18,306 nt of DNA from CADEEN01 sp040384625. Lineage in GTDB: Bacteria > Pseudomonadota > Gammaproteobacteria > Burkholderiales > Burkholderiaceae_C. The DNA is taken from positions 1 to 18,306 of the forward strand of contig JAZKIW010000044.1 in assembly GCA_040384625.1 (NCBI GenBank). Direction: 5' to 3'. The notes under the pieces were generated by a model. That model was not told the DNA's origin, made no database searches, and worked only from the letters and a program-made list of their open reading frames with translations. Positions 7,616 through 16,600 of this stretch are shown piece by piece. Position numbers and translations under genes: made by a program. How positions within the stretch are numbered: position 1 is the stretch's first letter; the number at the start of each line of letters is the position of its first letter.

Positions 7616-10600
7616 GTGCCCGCCGACATCGTCCCGACGCCCCTTCCCCCGATCACCTTTCCCGAGGCGCTGCCGGTTTCGGCGCGGCGTGAGGAGATTG
7701 CCCAGGCCATCCGCGACCATCCGGTCGTCATCGTCTGCGGCGAAACGGGCTCGGGCAAGACCACCCAACTGCCGAAGATCGCCCTCGGTCTCGGCCGCGG
7801 CAGGGCCAACACCGGCAAGCTGATCGGCCACACCCAGCCGCGACGCATTGCGGCGTCGAGCGTCGCCAAGCGGATTGCCGAAGAGCTGAAGACGCCGCTC
7901 GGCGCAGTCGTCGGCTTCAAAGTGCGCTTCCAGGACCGCCTGCAGCCGGGCGCCTCGGTCAAGCTGATGACCGACGGCATCCTGCTCGCCGAGACGCAGA
8001 GCGACCCTTTGCTGCGCGCTTACGACACCCTGATCATCGACGAAGCGCACGAGCGTTCGCTGAACATCGACTTCCTGCTCGGGCACCTGAAGCAGATCCT
8101 GCCCCGCCGGCCCGACCTGAAGGTGATCGTCACATCGGCGACCATTGACGCCGATCGCTTTGCGCAACACTTTGCCGGAGCTCTGGGGCCGGCGCCTGTG
8201 ATCCAGGTTTCGGGCCGTCTGTTCCCGGTAGAGCAACGTTGGCGACCTTTCGAAGAGACGCGCGAGCGCGACCTGAACGTCGCGATCGCCGAAGCCGTCG
8301 ATGAACTGTGGAGGGGCGGCGCCAGCGGCGACATCCTGGTCTTCCTGCCGGGCGAGCGCGAAATCCGCGAAGCCAGTGACCAGTTGCGAAAGCATCTGAC
8401 GCACGACCCGAAGAAGCGCCACGTCGAGATCCTGCCGCTGTTCGCGCGGCTGTCGCAGGCCGAGCAGGACCGCGTCTTCGAGACCGGTGGTGCCGCCCGC
8501 ATCGTGCTGGCCACGAACGTCGCCGAAACATCGCTCACGGTGCCCGGCATCCGCTACGTGATCGATGCCGGCCTGGCGCGCGTCAAGCGCTACAGCTACC
8601 GCAACAAGGTCGAACAATTGCAGGTCGAAGCCATCAGCCAGGCCGCTGCGAACCAGCGCGCCGGGCGCTGCGGGCGTGTTGCGGGCGGCACCTGCATCCG
8701 GCTCTACGACGAGGCTGACTTCGCGGGCCGACCACGTTTCACCGACCCCGAGATCCTGCGCTCCTCGCTGGCTGGCGTGATCCTGCGCATGAAGTCGCTC
8801 GGCCTCGGCCTGGTCGAGGATTTCCCCTTCCTCGAGCCGCCGCCGAAGAAGGCGGTCGTCGACGGCTACGCCCTGCTGGGCGAACTCGGCGCGGTCGACG
8901 AGCGCAACGAGCTGACCGCCATCGGCCGCGAGCTGTCGCGCCTGCCACTGGACCCGCGCATCGGCCGCATGATCGTTGAGGCGCGAGAACGCCAGTCGCT
9001 GGCCGAGGTCCTGGTGATCGCTGCCGCACTCTCGGGCCAGGACGTGCGCGACCGGCCTCAAGAGCGTGCGCAGCTGGCCGACGAGCGCCACAAGCCGTTC
9101 GACGACGAGCGCAGCGAATTCAGCGGCACGCTCAAGCTCTGGCAGTGGCTCGAGGGTGGCCGCGGCCACGGCGCCGAGCACAAGGAACACAAGCTTTCCA
9201 ACCGCCAGCAGGAGCAACGCCTGCGTGACAACTTCATCTCGCCGCGCCGCGTGCGCGAGTGGCGCGACATCCACTCGCAGTTGCTGACCGTGGTCGCCGA
9301 GCATGGATGGCGCCTCAACGTCCAGCCGGCCAGCTATGAACAGATCCACCTCGCGCTGCTCGCCGGCCTGCTGGGCAACATCGGCCTGAAAGCCGATGAC
9401 GACGATTGGTACCTCGGAGCCCGCGGCATCAAGTTCTGGCGCCACCCCGGGGCCAACCTGTCGAAGAAGCCGGGCCGCTGGCTGATGGCGGCCGAACTGG
9501 TCGAGACCACGCGTCTCTTCGGCCGCGGCCTGGCAGCGATCGAGCCGAGCTGGATCGAACGGATCGGCGGCCACCTGCTGAAGACGCAACTGCTCGAACC
9601 GCATTGGGAAAAGAAGGCCGCCGAGGTGGTCGCCCTGGAGCGCGCGACCTTGTACGGCCTGGTGATCTACAACAACCGCAAGATCAACTTCGGCCGCATC
9701 GACGCACCCGCCGCAAGGGAGATCTTCATCCGCGAGGCCTTGGTGCAAGGCGACTGGGACACCAGGCTGCCCTTCCTGGCGCACAACGAGAAGCTGATCC
9801 GCCAGGTCCAGGAACTCGAGCACAAGGCACGCCGGCAAGACGTGCTGATCGACGACGAGCTGATCTACGCCTTCTACGATCAGCAAGTGCCGGCTGACGT
9901 GGTCAGCGGCGCCAGTTTCGAGCGCTGGTACCGCGATGAAGCGAAGCGCCAACCCGAGCTGCTCAAGCTCACGCGCGACGAACTGATGCGCCACGAGGCG
10001 GCCGGCATCACGACGAACGCCTTCCCGAAGGCGATCCGTCTGGGCGGCATCGACTGCGCCGCGAGCTACCTGCACGAACCTGGCGACGCCAAGGATGGCC
10101 TAACTGTGACGGTGCCGATCTACGCGCTCAACCAGGTGAGTGAAGAGCGCTGCGACTGGCTCGTGCCGGGCATGCTTCAGGCCAAGGTGCTGGCCCTGGT
10201 CAAGAGCCTGCACCAGCGCCCGCGCTCGCGCCTGGTGCCACTGCCCGACTATGCCGACGAGTTCTGCGCCAGTACGCCCTTCGCCCAGGGCAACCTGGTC
10301 GATGCCCTGTTGAAAGCGGTGCGCGAGCGCACCCAACTGGCGGTGCAGCGCAACGACTTCAAGCTCGAAACCCTTGCGCCTCACCTGTGGATGAACTTTC
10401 GCGTCGTCGACGAGCACGGCCGGCAACTCGGCGGTGGTCGCAACTTGCCCGCGCTGAAGGCCGAGCTCGGCACGCAGGCGCGCTCCGCATTCCAGGCGCT
10501 GGCCGGATTAAAACTGGCTGAGTCTGGCACCAGCACCAACACCAGCGCAGCGCCGATGGCGTCGAGCCAGGCCACAGTCGCGGCCCTGGCGCCGGCGACG

Positions 10601-11473
10601 GCCATCGTCGAAGCTGGGAAGGCAGCTACCCTTTACGCCGACTGGACCTTTGGCGAGCTGCCCGAGTTGATGGAGGTGCGCAAGGCCGGCCAGACCTTGG
10701 TCGGCTTTCCGGCCCTGATCGACAAGACCACGGGGGTGGCGATCGAGGTGTTCGATGAACCCGACGTCGCGGCGACCCGGCACCGAGCGGGGCTACGCCG
10801 CCTGCTTGCATTGCAGCTCAAGGAGCCGCTGAAGTACCTCGAGAAGAACATCCCGGACCTGCCGCGCATGGCCACGCAGTTCCTCGGCCTGGGCAGCGCC
10901 GAGGAGCTGCGCGAGCAGATCATCGCCGTTGCGCTTGAGCGCGCGTTCCTGAGCGAGCCGCTGCCTAAGGACGCCGCGACGTTCCGATCCCGGCTCGAAA
11001 CCGGCCGTGGCCGCCTCACGCTGATCGCGCAGGAAGTGGCTCGCGCGGCGGCCACGATCCTGCAGGAGCGCGCCAACGCCCAGCGCAAGCTGAAGGACGC
11101 CAAGGCACCGAAGGACCTGGCCGACGACATCGGCGCTCAGCTCCAGCGCCTGGTCGGCAAGCGCTTTCTGCTGGAAACGGATTGGACAGCGCTGGCGCAC
11201 TTGCCACGGTACCTGCGCGCGGTGGTCCTGCGCCTGGACAAGTGGCGCACGGACCCCGCGCGCGATGCACAGCGCATGCTTGAACTGCGCCCGCTCGAGC
11301 AGCGCTGGCTGCGCCGGATCACCGAGCGTCGCGGCACACCGGACCAAAGGCTCGACGAATTCGGTTGGTTGCTCGAGGAGCTTCGCGTCAGCCTGTTCGC
11401 CCAGGAATTGCGCACACCGCAACCGGTCAGCGCAAAGCGGCTGGAGAAAGCCTGGACTCAGCTCGACACCTGA
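7616..11473 (+). CDS. hrpA: ATP-dependent RNA helicase HrpA (DEAH box)
   Basis: This is a DEAH-box RNA helicase of the HrpA family, tied in E. coli to mRNA processing and to rescue of stalled or collided ribosomes. The product is 1285 aa, close to the roughly 1300 of the E. coli protein. Helicase motifs in order: Walker A GETGSGKT (42-49), QPRRIAA (74-80), DEAH (142-145), SATID (174-178), TNVAETSLTVPGIRYVIDAG (300-319), and QRAGRCGR (347-354). The HrpA-specific C-terminal half includes PLDPRIGRMIVEA, WTFGELPELMEV and a tail typical of the DUF3418 region. The reading frame is open from 7406, but that part overlaps the VOC gene, so I place the start at GTG 7616, the first plausible start after it. 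It has no Shine-Dalgarno. Residues 968-1005 form an Ala/Ser/Thr-rich linker. It is convergent with slt (15-bp gap). Confidence 0.95.
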   Translation: MPADIVPTPLPPITFPEALPVSARREEIAQAIRDHPVVIVCGETGSGKTTQLPKIALGLGRGRANTGKLIGHTQPRRIAASSVAKRIAEELKTPLGAVVGFKVRFQDRLQPGASVKLMTDGILLAETQSDPLLRAYDTLIIDEAHERSLNIDFLLGHLKQILPRRPDLKVIVTSATIDADRFAQHFAGALGPAPVIQVSGRLFPVEQRWRPFEETRERDLNVAIAEAVDELWRGGASGDILVFLPGEREIREASDQLRKHLTHDPKKRHVEILPLFARLSQAEQDRVFETGGAARIVLATNVAETSLTVPGIRYVIDAGLARVKRYSYRNKVEQLQVEAISQAAANQRAGRCGRVAGGTCIRLYDEADFAGRPRFTDPEILRSSLAGVILRMKSLGLGLVEDFPFLEPPPKKAVVDGYALLGELGAVDERNELTAIGRELSRLPLDPRIGRMIVEARERQSLAEVLVIAAALSGQDVRDRPQERAQLADERHKPFDDERSEFSGTLKLWQWLEGGRGHGAEHKEHKLSNRQQEQRLRDNFISPRRVREWRDIHSQLLTVVAEHGWRLNVQPASYEQIHLALLAGLLGNIGLKADDDDWYLGARGIKFWRHPGANLSKKPGRWLMAAELVETTRLFGRGLAAIEPSWIERIGGHLLKTQLLEPHWEKKAAEVVALERATLYGLVIYNNRKINFGRIDAPAAREIFIREALVQGDWDTRLPFLAHNEKLIRQVQELEHKARRQDVLIDDELIYAFYDQQVPADVVSGASFERWYRDEAKRQPELLKLTRDELMRHEAAGITTNAFPKAIRLGGIDCAASYLHEPGDAKDGLTVTVPIYALNQVSEERCDWLVPGMLQAKVLALVKSLHQRPRSRLVPLPDYADEFCASTPFAQGNLVDALLKAVRERTQLAVQRNDFKLETLAPHLWMNFRVVDEHGRQLGGGRNLPALKAELGTQARSAFQALAGLKLAESGTSTNTSAAPMASSQATVAALAPATAIVEAGKAATLYADWTFGELPELMEVRKAGQTLVGFPALIDKTTGVAIEVFDEPDVAATRHRAGLRRLLALQLKEPLKYLEKNIPDLPRMATQFLGLGSAEELREQIIAVALERAFLSEPLPKDAATFRSRLETGRGRLTLIAQEVARAAATILQERANAQRKLKDAKAPKDLADDIGAQLQRLVGKRFLLETDWTALAHLPRYLRAVVLRLDKWRTDPARDAQRMLELRPLEQRWLRRITERRGTPDQRLDEFGWLLEELRVSLFAQELRTPQPVSAKRLEKAWTQLDT

Positions 11474-11488
11474 GCCCGCCGCAGCTGC

Positions 11489-12316
11489 TTAGCGTCCCTT
11501 GCCGTGCTTGCGCAGCACGCGGATCTGCGGAGAGGGCGAGGTGATCCGGGCATCAAAGGGCTGCGTGAAGTGGCCGAAGCGCGACATCACCCGTTTCACA
11601 TACTCCCGCGTCTCTTCGAAAGGCGGAATGCCGCGATGCAGGTTCACCGCTCCCTCTCCGGCGTTGTAAGCCGCGGCCACCAGCACCACGTCGCCCTCGT
11701 AGTAGGCCAGCAGCCAACGCAGGTAGGCCAGGCCGCCGCTGATGTTCTGCTGCGCGTCGAAGGGGTTGACGACGCCGAAGCGCTTCGCGGTCTGCGGGAT
11801 CAGCTGCATGAGTCCCATCGCGGCCTTGGGCGACACCGCGGTGACATCGAAGTTCGACTCCACGGCAATGATCGCCAGCGCCAACTGGGGCGAGACCTGG
11901 TACTGCGGCGCGAGCTTGCGCACCAGGCGCTCGATGTGGGGTGGTGCCGCGGCGAAGGCCGCACTCGCTGGCGGCAGCGCACTGGCGACCTTGAAACATG
12001 GCGGTGCGGTGGCCACTGGCCAGGTCACGGTGCGCAACATCTGTTCGGCGAACACATGCCCCTGCAGCGACGCGGCCGTGAAGAGGTAAGCAGCCCAGTC
12101 GTCGTGGCGATCGGCGCCGCGGCCGTGAGCATAAAGAAAGGCCAGTTCGTACTGCGACTCGGCGTCGCCGCGGCGTGCCAGGTGGCACAGGTCGGCGACA
12201 GCCTGGGGGCTGTTGCGCGCGCTGACCGCGGGGCCGGCATCGCTTGCTGCGGCGCAAACCGGCGCAGCGATTGTTGCCAGCAGGGCCAGTAGCAGGTGTC
12301 GTGTCAGGAGCTTCAT
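11489..12316 (-). CDS. Lytic transglycosylase with Sel1-like repeat and SLT domain
   Basis: This is a predicted periplasmic murein lytic transglycosylase, which cleaves the MurNAc-GlcNAc bond of peptidoglycan to form 1,6-anhydro ends. The 275-aa product opens with a Sec signal peptide (residues 1 to about 22, cut near VCA|AA; the PVC before it is not a good lipobox). A Sel1/TPR-like segment lies at about 51-95 (AESQYELAFLYAHGRGADR). The SLT domain (about 140-245) has the catalytic E153 in AVESNFD, then SPKAAMGLMQLIPQTAKRFG and AAYNAGEGAV (215-224). I prefer ATG 12316 to the in-frame TTG at 12328 because the latter sits on the putative -10. No Shine-Dalgarno is seen. It is 76 nt downstream of serB on the same strand. 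It cannot be assigned to a named Mlt class. Confidence 0.9.
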   Translation of the reverse strand: MKLLTRHLLLALLATIAAPVCAAASDAGPAVSARNSPQAVADLCHLARRGDAESQYELAFLYAHGRGADRHDDWAAYLFTAASLQGHVFAEQMLRTVTWPVATAPPCFKVASALPPASAAFAAAPPHIERLVRKLAPQYQVSPQLALAIIAVESNFDVTAVSPKAAMGLMQLIPQTAKRFGVVNPFDAQQNISGGLAYLRWLLAYYEGDVVLVAAAYNAGEGAVNLHRGIPPFEETREYVKRVMSRFGHFTQPFDARITSPSPQIRVLRKHGKGR

Positions 12317-12328
12317 GGGCGAGCACAA

Positions 12329-12334
12329 AGTTTA
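12329..12334 (-). promoter_or_regulatory. -10-like box just before the lytic transglycosylase gene
   Basis: The minus strand reads TAAACT 12 nt before ATG 12316, so transcription would start about 6 nt before the gene. The expected -35 position reads ATGGCT, a poor match. It is weak evidence that the gene has its own promoter apart from mfd-serB. Confidence 0.3.
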
Positions 12335-12392
12335 GTGGCTCGGTTGCCAGAAGCCATCCCGGGAGGCGGGGGCGGCCGCAGCACCTGTTGGG

Positions 12393-13109
12393 CTATCCGG
12401 GGCGCACCAGCTCAAGCAGCCGGTCGAGTCCACCGCTATCGATGGCCAGCATTGCCTTCTCGCGCACCTTCGGCTTGGCGTGATAAGCGACGGACAGACC
12501 GGCCACACCCATCATCGGCAGGTCATTGGCGCCGTCGCCAACGGCGATGGCCCGCTGCGGCTCCAGGCCGAGCCGCGTGCAGGTCTGCAACAGCATGCGC
12601 TTCTTCTCCTCGCCGTCGCAGATGTCACCCCAGGTCTGGTCGACCAGGCGCCCGGTCAGTCGGCCGGCGTCGACTTCGAGCACATTGCTGCGCGTGAAGT
12701 CCAGGCCCAGTCGGTCGCGGATGCGGTCGGTGAAGAAAGTGAAGCCACCCGACACGAGCAGCGTCTTCAGGCCGGCGCCTTGGCAGGCCCGCACGAGCGT
12801 CTCTGCGCCAGGGTTGAGCTGCAGGCGCTCGGACCAGACCGCTTCCAGTGCGGCGACGGGCACGCCCGCGAGCAAGGCCACACGGCGACGCAGGCTGTCC
12901 TTGTAATCGGCGATCTCGCCGCTCATTGCCGCCTCGGTGATCGCGGCCACTTCGGCCTTGCGTCCGGCTGCGGCAGCGATCTCGTCGACGCACTCGATGT
13001 TGATCAGGGTCGAATCCATGTCGAAGGCGATCAGCCCGAAGTCGGCCAGACGCAGCTTCGATGCCACGCCGCGCAGGGTCAGTCCGGGAGCCAGTTCGAC
13101 CGGCTTCAT
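12393..13109 (-). CDS. serB: Phosphoserine phosphatase SerB
   Basis: This enzyme hydrolyses O-phospho-L-serine to serine, the last step of the phosphorylated serine pathway. The 238-aa product is a HAD-superfamily phosphatase: motif I DMDST (D30 nucleophile, D32 acid/base), a capping helical region with INIECVDEIAAAAG and ITEAAMSGEIADYKDSLRRR, motif II VSGGFTFF (S120), the motif III lysine near 169-170, and motif IV GDGANDLPMMGVAG (191-204). These residues are specific to SerB, not just to HAD proteins. It lacks the N-terminal ACT-like extension of the 322-aa E. coli protein. The start ATG 13109 overlaps the mfd stop as ATGA, so translation is probably coupled to mfd. Expression is likely from the mfd promoter, as no other promoter is visible. 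Confidence 0.95.
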   Translation of the reverse strand: MKPVELAPGLTLRGVASKLRLADFGLIAFDMDSTLINIECVDEIAAAAGRKAEVAAITEAAMSGEIADYKDSLRRRVALLAGVPVAALEAVWSERLQLNPGAETLVRACQGAGLKTLLVSGGFTFFTDRIRDRLGLDFTRSNVLEVDAGRLTGRLVDQTWGDICDGEEKKRMLLQTCTRLGLEPQRAIAVGDGANDLPMMGVAGLSVAYHAKPKVREKAMLAIDSGGLDRLLELVRPG

Positions 13110-16100
13110 GCGGCCGCTTCCTTCTTGGGTGTGCCGAGTGCGCGCAGCACATCGCGGATCAATTGCGCCCGGTCCTTCGCGTCAGGCGTTTCGCGTTCGA
13201 TGCGCAGCTTGTCGTTGCCGGCCAGTTTGATGTGACGGTTCTTCTGCACCAGCTCGATGATGCGCAGCGCGTCGATCGGCGGGTTGGCACGAAAGGCGAT
13301 CACCGACAGGCGCGGTGCTGCATCGATCTTGATCACCCCGTAGGGTCTGGCGAGCACGCGCAGGCGGTGCGTGTCGAACAGGGTCTGGCCCTGCGCCGGG
13401 AGTCTGCCGAAGCGGTCGGTGACTTCTTCGAGCAGGCTGTCGATGCGCTCGGGCGTGTCGGCTGTGGCCAGGCGCTTGTACAGGTTCAGACGCGTGTGCA
13501 CGTCGCCGCAGTAGGCGTCGGGCAGCAGCGCCGGGGCGTGCAGGTTGATGTCGGTGGTCGTTGCCAGGGGTGACAGCAGGTCCGGCTCGCGCCCCGCCTT
13601 CAGGCACCGCACGGCCTCGGCCAGCATCTCGTTGTAGAGCTGGAAGCCCACCTCCATCATGTTGCCGCTCTGGTTCTCGCCCAGCACTTCGCCCGCACCG
13701 CGGATCTCCAGGTCGTGCATCGCCAGGTAGAAGCCGGAACCGAGCTCTTCCATCTGCTGGATCGCCTCGAGCCGTTGCGCTGCCTGCTTGGTCAGTCCCT
13801 CGACATCGGGCACCAGCAGGTAGGCGTAGGCCTGGTGGTGGCTTCGGCCGACGCGACCCCGTAGCTGGTGCAACTGGGCCAGGCCGAACTTGTCGGCCCT
13901 GGAAATCACGATCGTATTGGCGGTCGGCACGTCGATGCCGGTCTCGATGATCGTCGAGCACAGCAGCACGTTGTGGCGCTGGGCGACAAAATCGCGCATA
14001 ACCCGCTCCAGCTCCCGCTCCGGCATCTGCCCATGGGCGATGGCGATGCGCGCCTCTGGCAGCAGTTCGGCCAGCTTGTCGCGCCGGTGACCGATGGTCT
14101 CGACCTCGTTATGCAGGAAGTACACCTGTCCGCCGCGCTTCAGTTCACGCAGCACGGCCTCGCGGATCGTCCCCTGGCTCTCGTTTCGGACGAAGGTCTT
14201 GATCGACAGACGGCGCTGAGGCGCGGTGGCGATGACCGAGAGATCGCGCAGGCCTTCCAGCGCCATGCCCAGGGTTCGCGGGATCGGCGTCGCGGTGAGC
14301 GTCAGCACATCGACGTCGGCGCGCAGCGCCTTGATGGCCTCCTTGTGACGCACGCCGAAGCGATGCTCCTCGTCGATGACCAGCAGGCCCAGGCGCTTGA
14401 ACTTCACGTCCTTGGACAGCAGCTTGTGGGTGCCGACGACGATGTCGATCGTGCCAGCCTCGATGCCCTCCAGGGCCGCATTGATCTCCTTGGTCGAGCG
14501 AAAGCGCGACAGCTCGGCCACCTTCACCGGCCACTTGCCGAAGCGGTCGACGATGTTCTGATAATGCTGTTCGGCCAGCAGCGTGGTCGGCGCCAGCAGG
14601 GCGACCTGCTTGCCGCCGATCACGCTGACGAAGGCGGCGCGCAGTGCCACCTCTGTCTTGCCGAAGCCGACATCGCCGCAGACCAGCCTGTCCATTGGCT
14701 TCGGGCTCACCAGGTCCTGCACCACCGCATGGATCGCGGCGCGCTGGTCGGGTGTCTCCTCGAAGCCGAAGCTGGCCGAGAAGGCCTCGTAGTCGTGCGC
14801 CGAGTAGCGGTGCGCGTGGCCCTCGCGCGCGGCGCGGCGGGCGTACAGGTTCAGCAGCTCGGCGGCGGTGTCACGCACCTGCTCGGCGGCCTTGCGCTTG
14901 GCCTTCTCCCACTGCCCGGACCCCAGGCGGTGCAGCGGCGCCTCCTCGGCCGAGACGCCGGTGTAGCGTCCGATCAGGTGCAACTGCGCCACCGGCACGT
15001 ACAAGGTGGCCTTCTCGGCGTACTCGAGGTGCAGGAACTCCGATGACCCATCCCCCAAGTCGATGTGGATCAGGCCCACGTAGCGCCCAATGCCGTGGTT
15101 GATGTGCACCACCGGGTCGCCAACCTTCAACTCGGACAGGTCCTTGATCAGCGCATCGACATTGCTGACCTGCTCCTGCTTCTTGCGCCGGCGCGACGTG
15201 GGTGCCGTGGCGAAGAGCTCGGTCTCGGTGATGAACTGGATCGCCGGCTGCGACGCAACGCCCTCGCGTTGCCAGTGGAACCCCGAGGCCAGCGGCGCAG
15301 CGGCAATGGCCACCCGTTCATCGCCGGCTTCGAACTCGGCCAGGCTGTCGACGCTCGGCACATCGATGCGATGGTCGCGCAGCAACTCGAGCAGGCTTTC
15401 ACGTCGGCCATCACTTTCAGCGACCAGCAGCACGCGCGCAGCGGTGCGCCCGATGTGCTGCTCGAGCAGCGCCAGCGGTTCGGTCGTGCCGCGGTCGATG
15501 GCCACATCGGGCAGCGGCCGCGCCCACTCGACCTCGCCCGATCCGCGCAGAGCGAGCGTCGCGTGTCCCTGCGTCAGCGCGAAGAACTGCTCGGCCCGCA
15601 GGAAGATCTCCTCGGGCGCTAGGATCGGTCGCTCGGGGTCGTGCTGCAGGAAACGGTGCCGCTCCCGCGTGTCGGTCCAGAAGCGGTGGAGTGCCTCATC
15701 GATCTCGCCGTGCAGCACCAGCGATGTCTCGCCGCCGAGGTAGTCGAACAAGGTCGCGGTCTGCTCGAAGAAGAGGGGAAGGTAGTACTCGATGCCGGCA
15801 GTGGCGATGCCGGCGCCGAGGTCCTTGTAGATGCGGCTCTTGGTCGGGTCGCCATCGAGCTTCTCGCGCCAGCGCGCGCGGAAGGTCGCGCGCGCCGCGT
15901 CGTCCATCGGGAACTCGCGGCCTGGCAGTAAGCGCACCTCGGGAACTGGGTACAGACTGCGCTGAGAGTCGGGGTCGAAGGTGCGGATCGAATCGATCTC
16001 GTTGTCGAACAGGTCGATGCGGTAAGGCACCGGCGAGCCCATCGGGAAGAGGTCGATCAGCCCGCCGCGCACGGCGTACTCCCCGGGCGAGACGACCTGG

Positions 16101-16561
16101 CTCACATGCTGGTAGCCCGCCAGTGTCAGCTGCGACTTCAGCGCCGCTTCGTCGAGCTTGTCTTTCTGCTTGAACTGGAAGGTGGTGGCGGCCATGAAGG
16201 CGGTCGGCGCCAGGCGCGTCAGCGCGGTCGTCGCTGGCAACAAGACCACGTCGACGTCCTTGGTCGTCAACAGGCGCCACAGGGTGGCCAGACGTTCCGA
16301 AATCAGGTCCTGGTGCGGGCTGAAGGTGTCATAGGGCAAGGTCTCCCAGTCGGGAAACAGCGCCAGGCGCAGGCCCGGAGCGAAAAACGGCAACTCGTCG
16401 GCCAGGCGCTGTGCATCGGCCGGATCGGCACAGACCAGTGCCGTCAGGCGACCCTGTTGTGCGGCACTCTGTGCAAAGCGTGCGAGCAGGAGTGCATCGG
16501 CCGAGCCGACCGGGCGTGGCAGGGTGAAGCGCTTGCCCGGCGCGATAACAGGGAGTTGCAT
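13106..16561 (-). CDS. mfd: Transcription-repair coupling factor Mfd
   Basis: This is the ATP-dependent translocase that removes RNA polymerase stalled at DNA lesions and recruits UvrA for nucleotide excision repair. The 1151-aa product is the normal length (E. coli 1148). The UvrB-like N-terminal part (about 1-340) has LFPDWETLPYDTFSPHQDLI and GEYAVRGGLIDLFP. The RNA-polymerase-interaction domain spans about 475-550 (VGDPVVHINHGIGRYVGL). RecG-like helicase motifs follow: GDVGFGKTEVALRAAF (629-644), APTTLLAEQH, VVGTHKLL, DEEHRFGV (730-737), TLTATPIPRTL, STIIETGIDVP and QLRGRVGR (899-906), then the TRG region. The C-terminal inhibitory domain (about 1000-1145) is present. ATG 16561 has AGG about 5 nt upstream. 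It is divergent from ispD across 39 bp and overlaps serB by ATGA. Confidence 0.98.
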   Translation of the reverse strand: MQLPVIAPGKRFTLPRPVGSADALLLARFAQSAAQQGRLTALVCADPADAQRLADELPFFAPGLRLALFPDWETLPYDTFSPHQDLISERLATLWRLLTTKDVDVVLLPATTALTRLAPTAFMAATTFQFKQKDKLDEAALKSQLTLAGYQHVSQVVSPGEYAVRGGLIDLFPMGSPVPYRIDLFDNEIDSIRTFDPDSQRSLYPVPEVRLLPGREFPMDDAARATFRARWREKLDGDPTKSRIYKDLGAGIATAGIEYYLPLFFEQTATLFDYLGGETSLVLHGEIDEALHRFWTDTRERHRFLQHDPERPILAPEEIFLRAEQFFALTQGHATLALRGSGEVEWARPLPDVAIDRGTTEPLALLEQHIGRTAARVLLVAESDGRRESLLELLRDHRIDVPSVDSLAEFEAGDERVAIAAAPLASGFHWQREGVASQPAIQFITETELFATAPTSRRRKKQEQVSNVDALIKDLSELKVGDPVVHINHGIGRYVGLIHIDLGDGSSEFLHLEYAEKATLYVPVAQLHLIGRYTGVSAEEAPLHRLGSGQWEKAKRKAAEQVRDTAAELLNLYARRAAREGHAHRYSAHDYEAFSASFGFEETPDQRAAIHAVVQDLVSPKPMDRLVCGDVGFGKTEVALRAAFVSVIGGKQVALLAPTTLLAEQHYQNIVDRFGKWPVKVAELSRFRSTKEINAALEGIEAGTIDIVVGTHKLLSKDVKFKRLGLLVIDEEHRFGVRHKEAIKALRADVDVLTLTATPIPRTLGMALEGLRDLSVIATAPQRRLSIKTFVRNESQGTIREAVLRELKRGGQVYFLHNEVETIGHRRDKLAELLPEARIAIAHGQMPERELERVMRDFVAQRHNVLLCSTIIETGIDVPTANTIVISRADKFGLAQLHQLRGRVGRSHHQAYAYLLVPDVEGLTKQAAQRLEAIQQMEELGSGFYLAMHDLEIRGAGEVLGENQSGNMMEVGFQLYNEMLAEAVRCLKAGREPDLLSPLATTTDINLHAPALLPDAYCGDVHTRLNLYKRLATADTPERIDSLLEEVTDRFGRLPAQGQTLFDTHRLRVLARPYGVIKIDAAPRLSVIAFRANPPIDALRIIELVQKNRHIKLAGNDKLRIERETPDAKDRAQLIRDVLRALGTPKKEAAA

Positions 16562-16582
16562 GGGACCTAGACGAAGGCACGG

Positions 16583-16592
16583 ATTCTAGAAT
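16583..16592. promoter_or_regulatory. Palindromic -10 element shared by the mfd and ispD promoters
   Basis: ATTCTAGAAT is a perfect 10-bp palindrome in the 39-bp gap between mfd and ispD. It contains TAGAAT (one mismatch from TATAAT) on each strand: 16587-16592 towards ispD and 16588-16583 towards mfd. The ispD copy ends 8 nt before the ATG; the mfd copy would start a leader of about 15 nt. No strong -35 was found on either side. Confidence 0.45.
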
Positions 16593-16600
16593 CGCCCTCA

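Noticed and set aside
7562..10075. An 837-codon open frame antisense to hrpA
   Set aside because: Long antisense frames are expected opposite GC-rich genes with strong third-position bias. The product is repetitive in L, D, Q, R and V, has no recognisable domain, and hrpA is fully supported on the other strand.
11474..11488. The gap between the convergent hrpA and lytic transglycosylase genes, searched for a terminator
   Set aside because: Only 15 bp are available and no stem-loop with a T-tract is present.
13868..15046. A 392-codon open frame antisense to mfd
   Set aside because: It lies wholly within mfd, has Leu/Gln/Arg-rich shadow composition and shows no domain.
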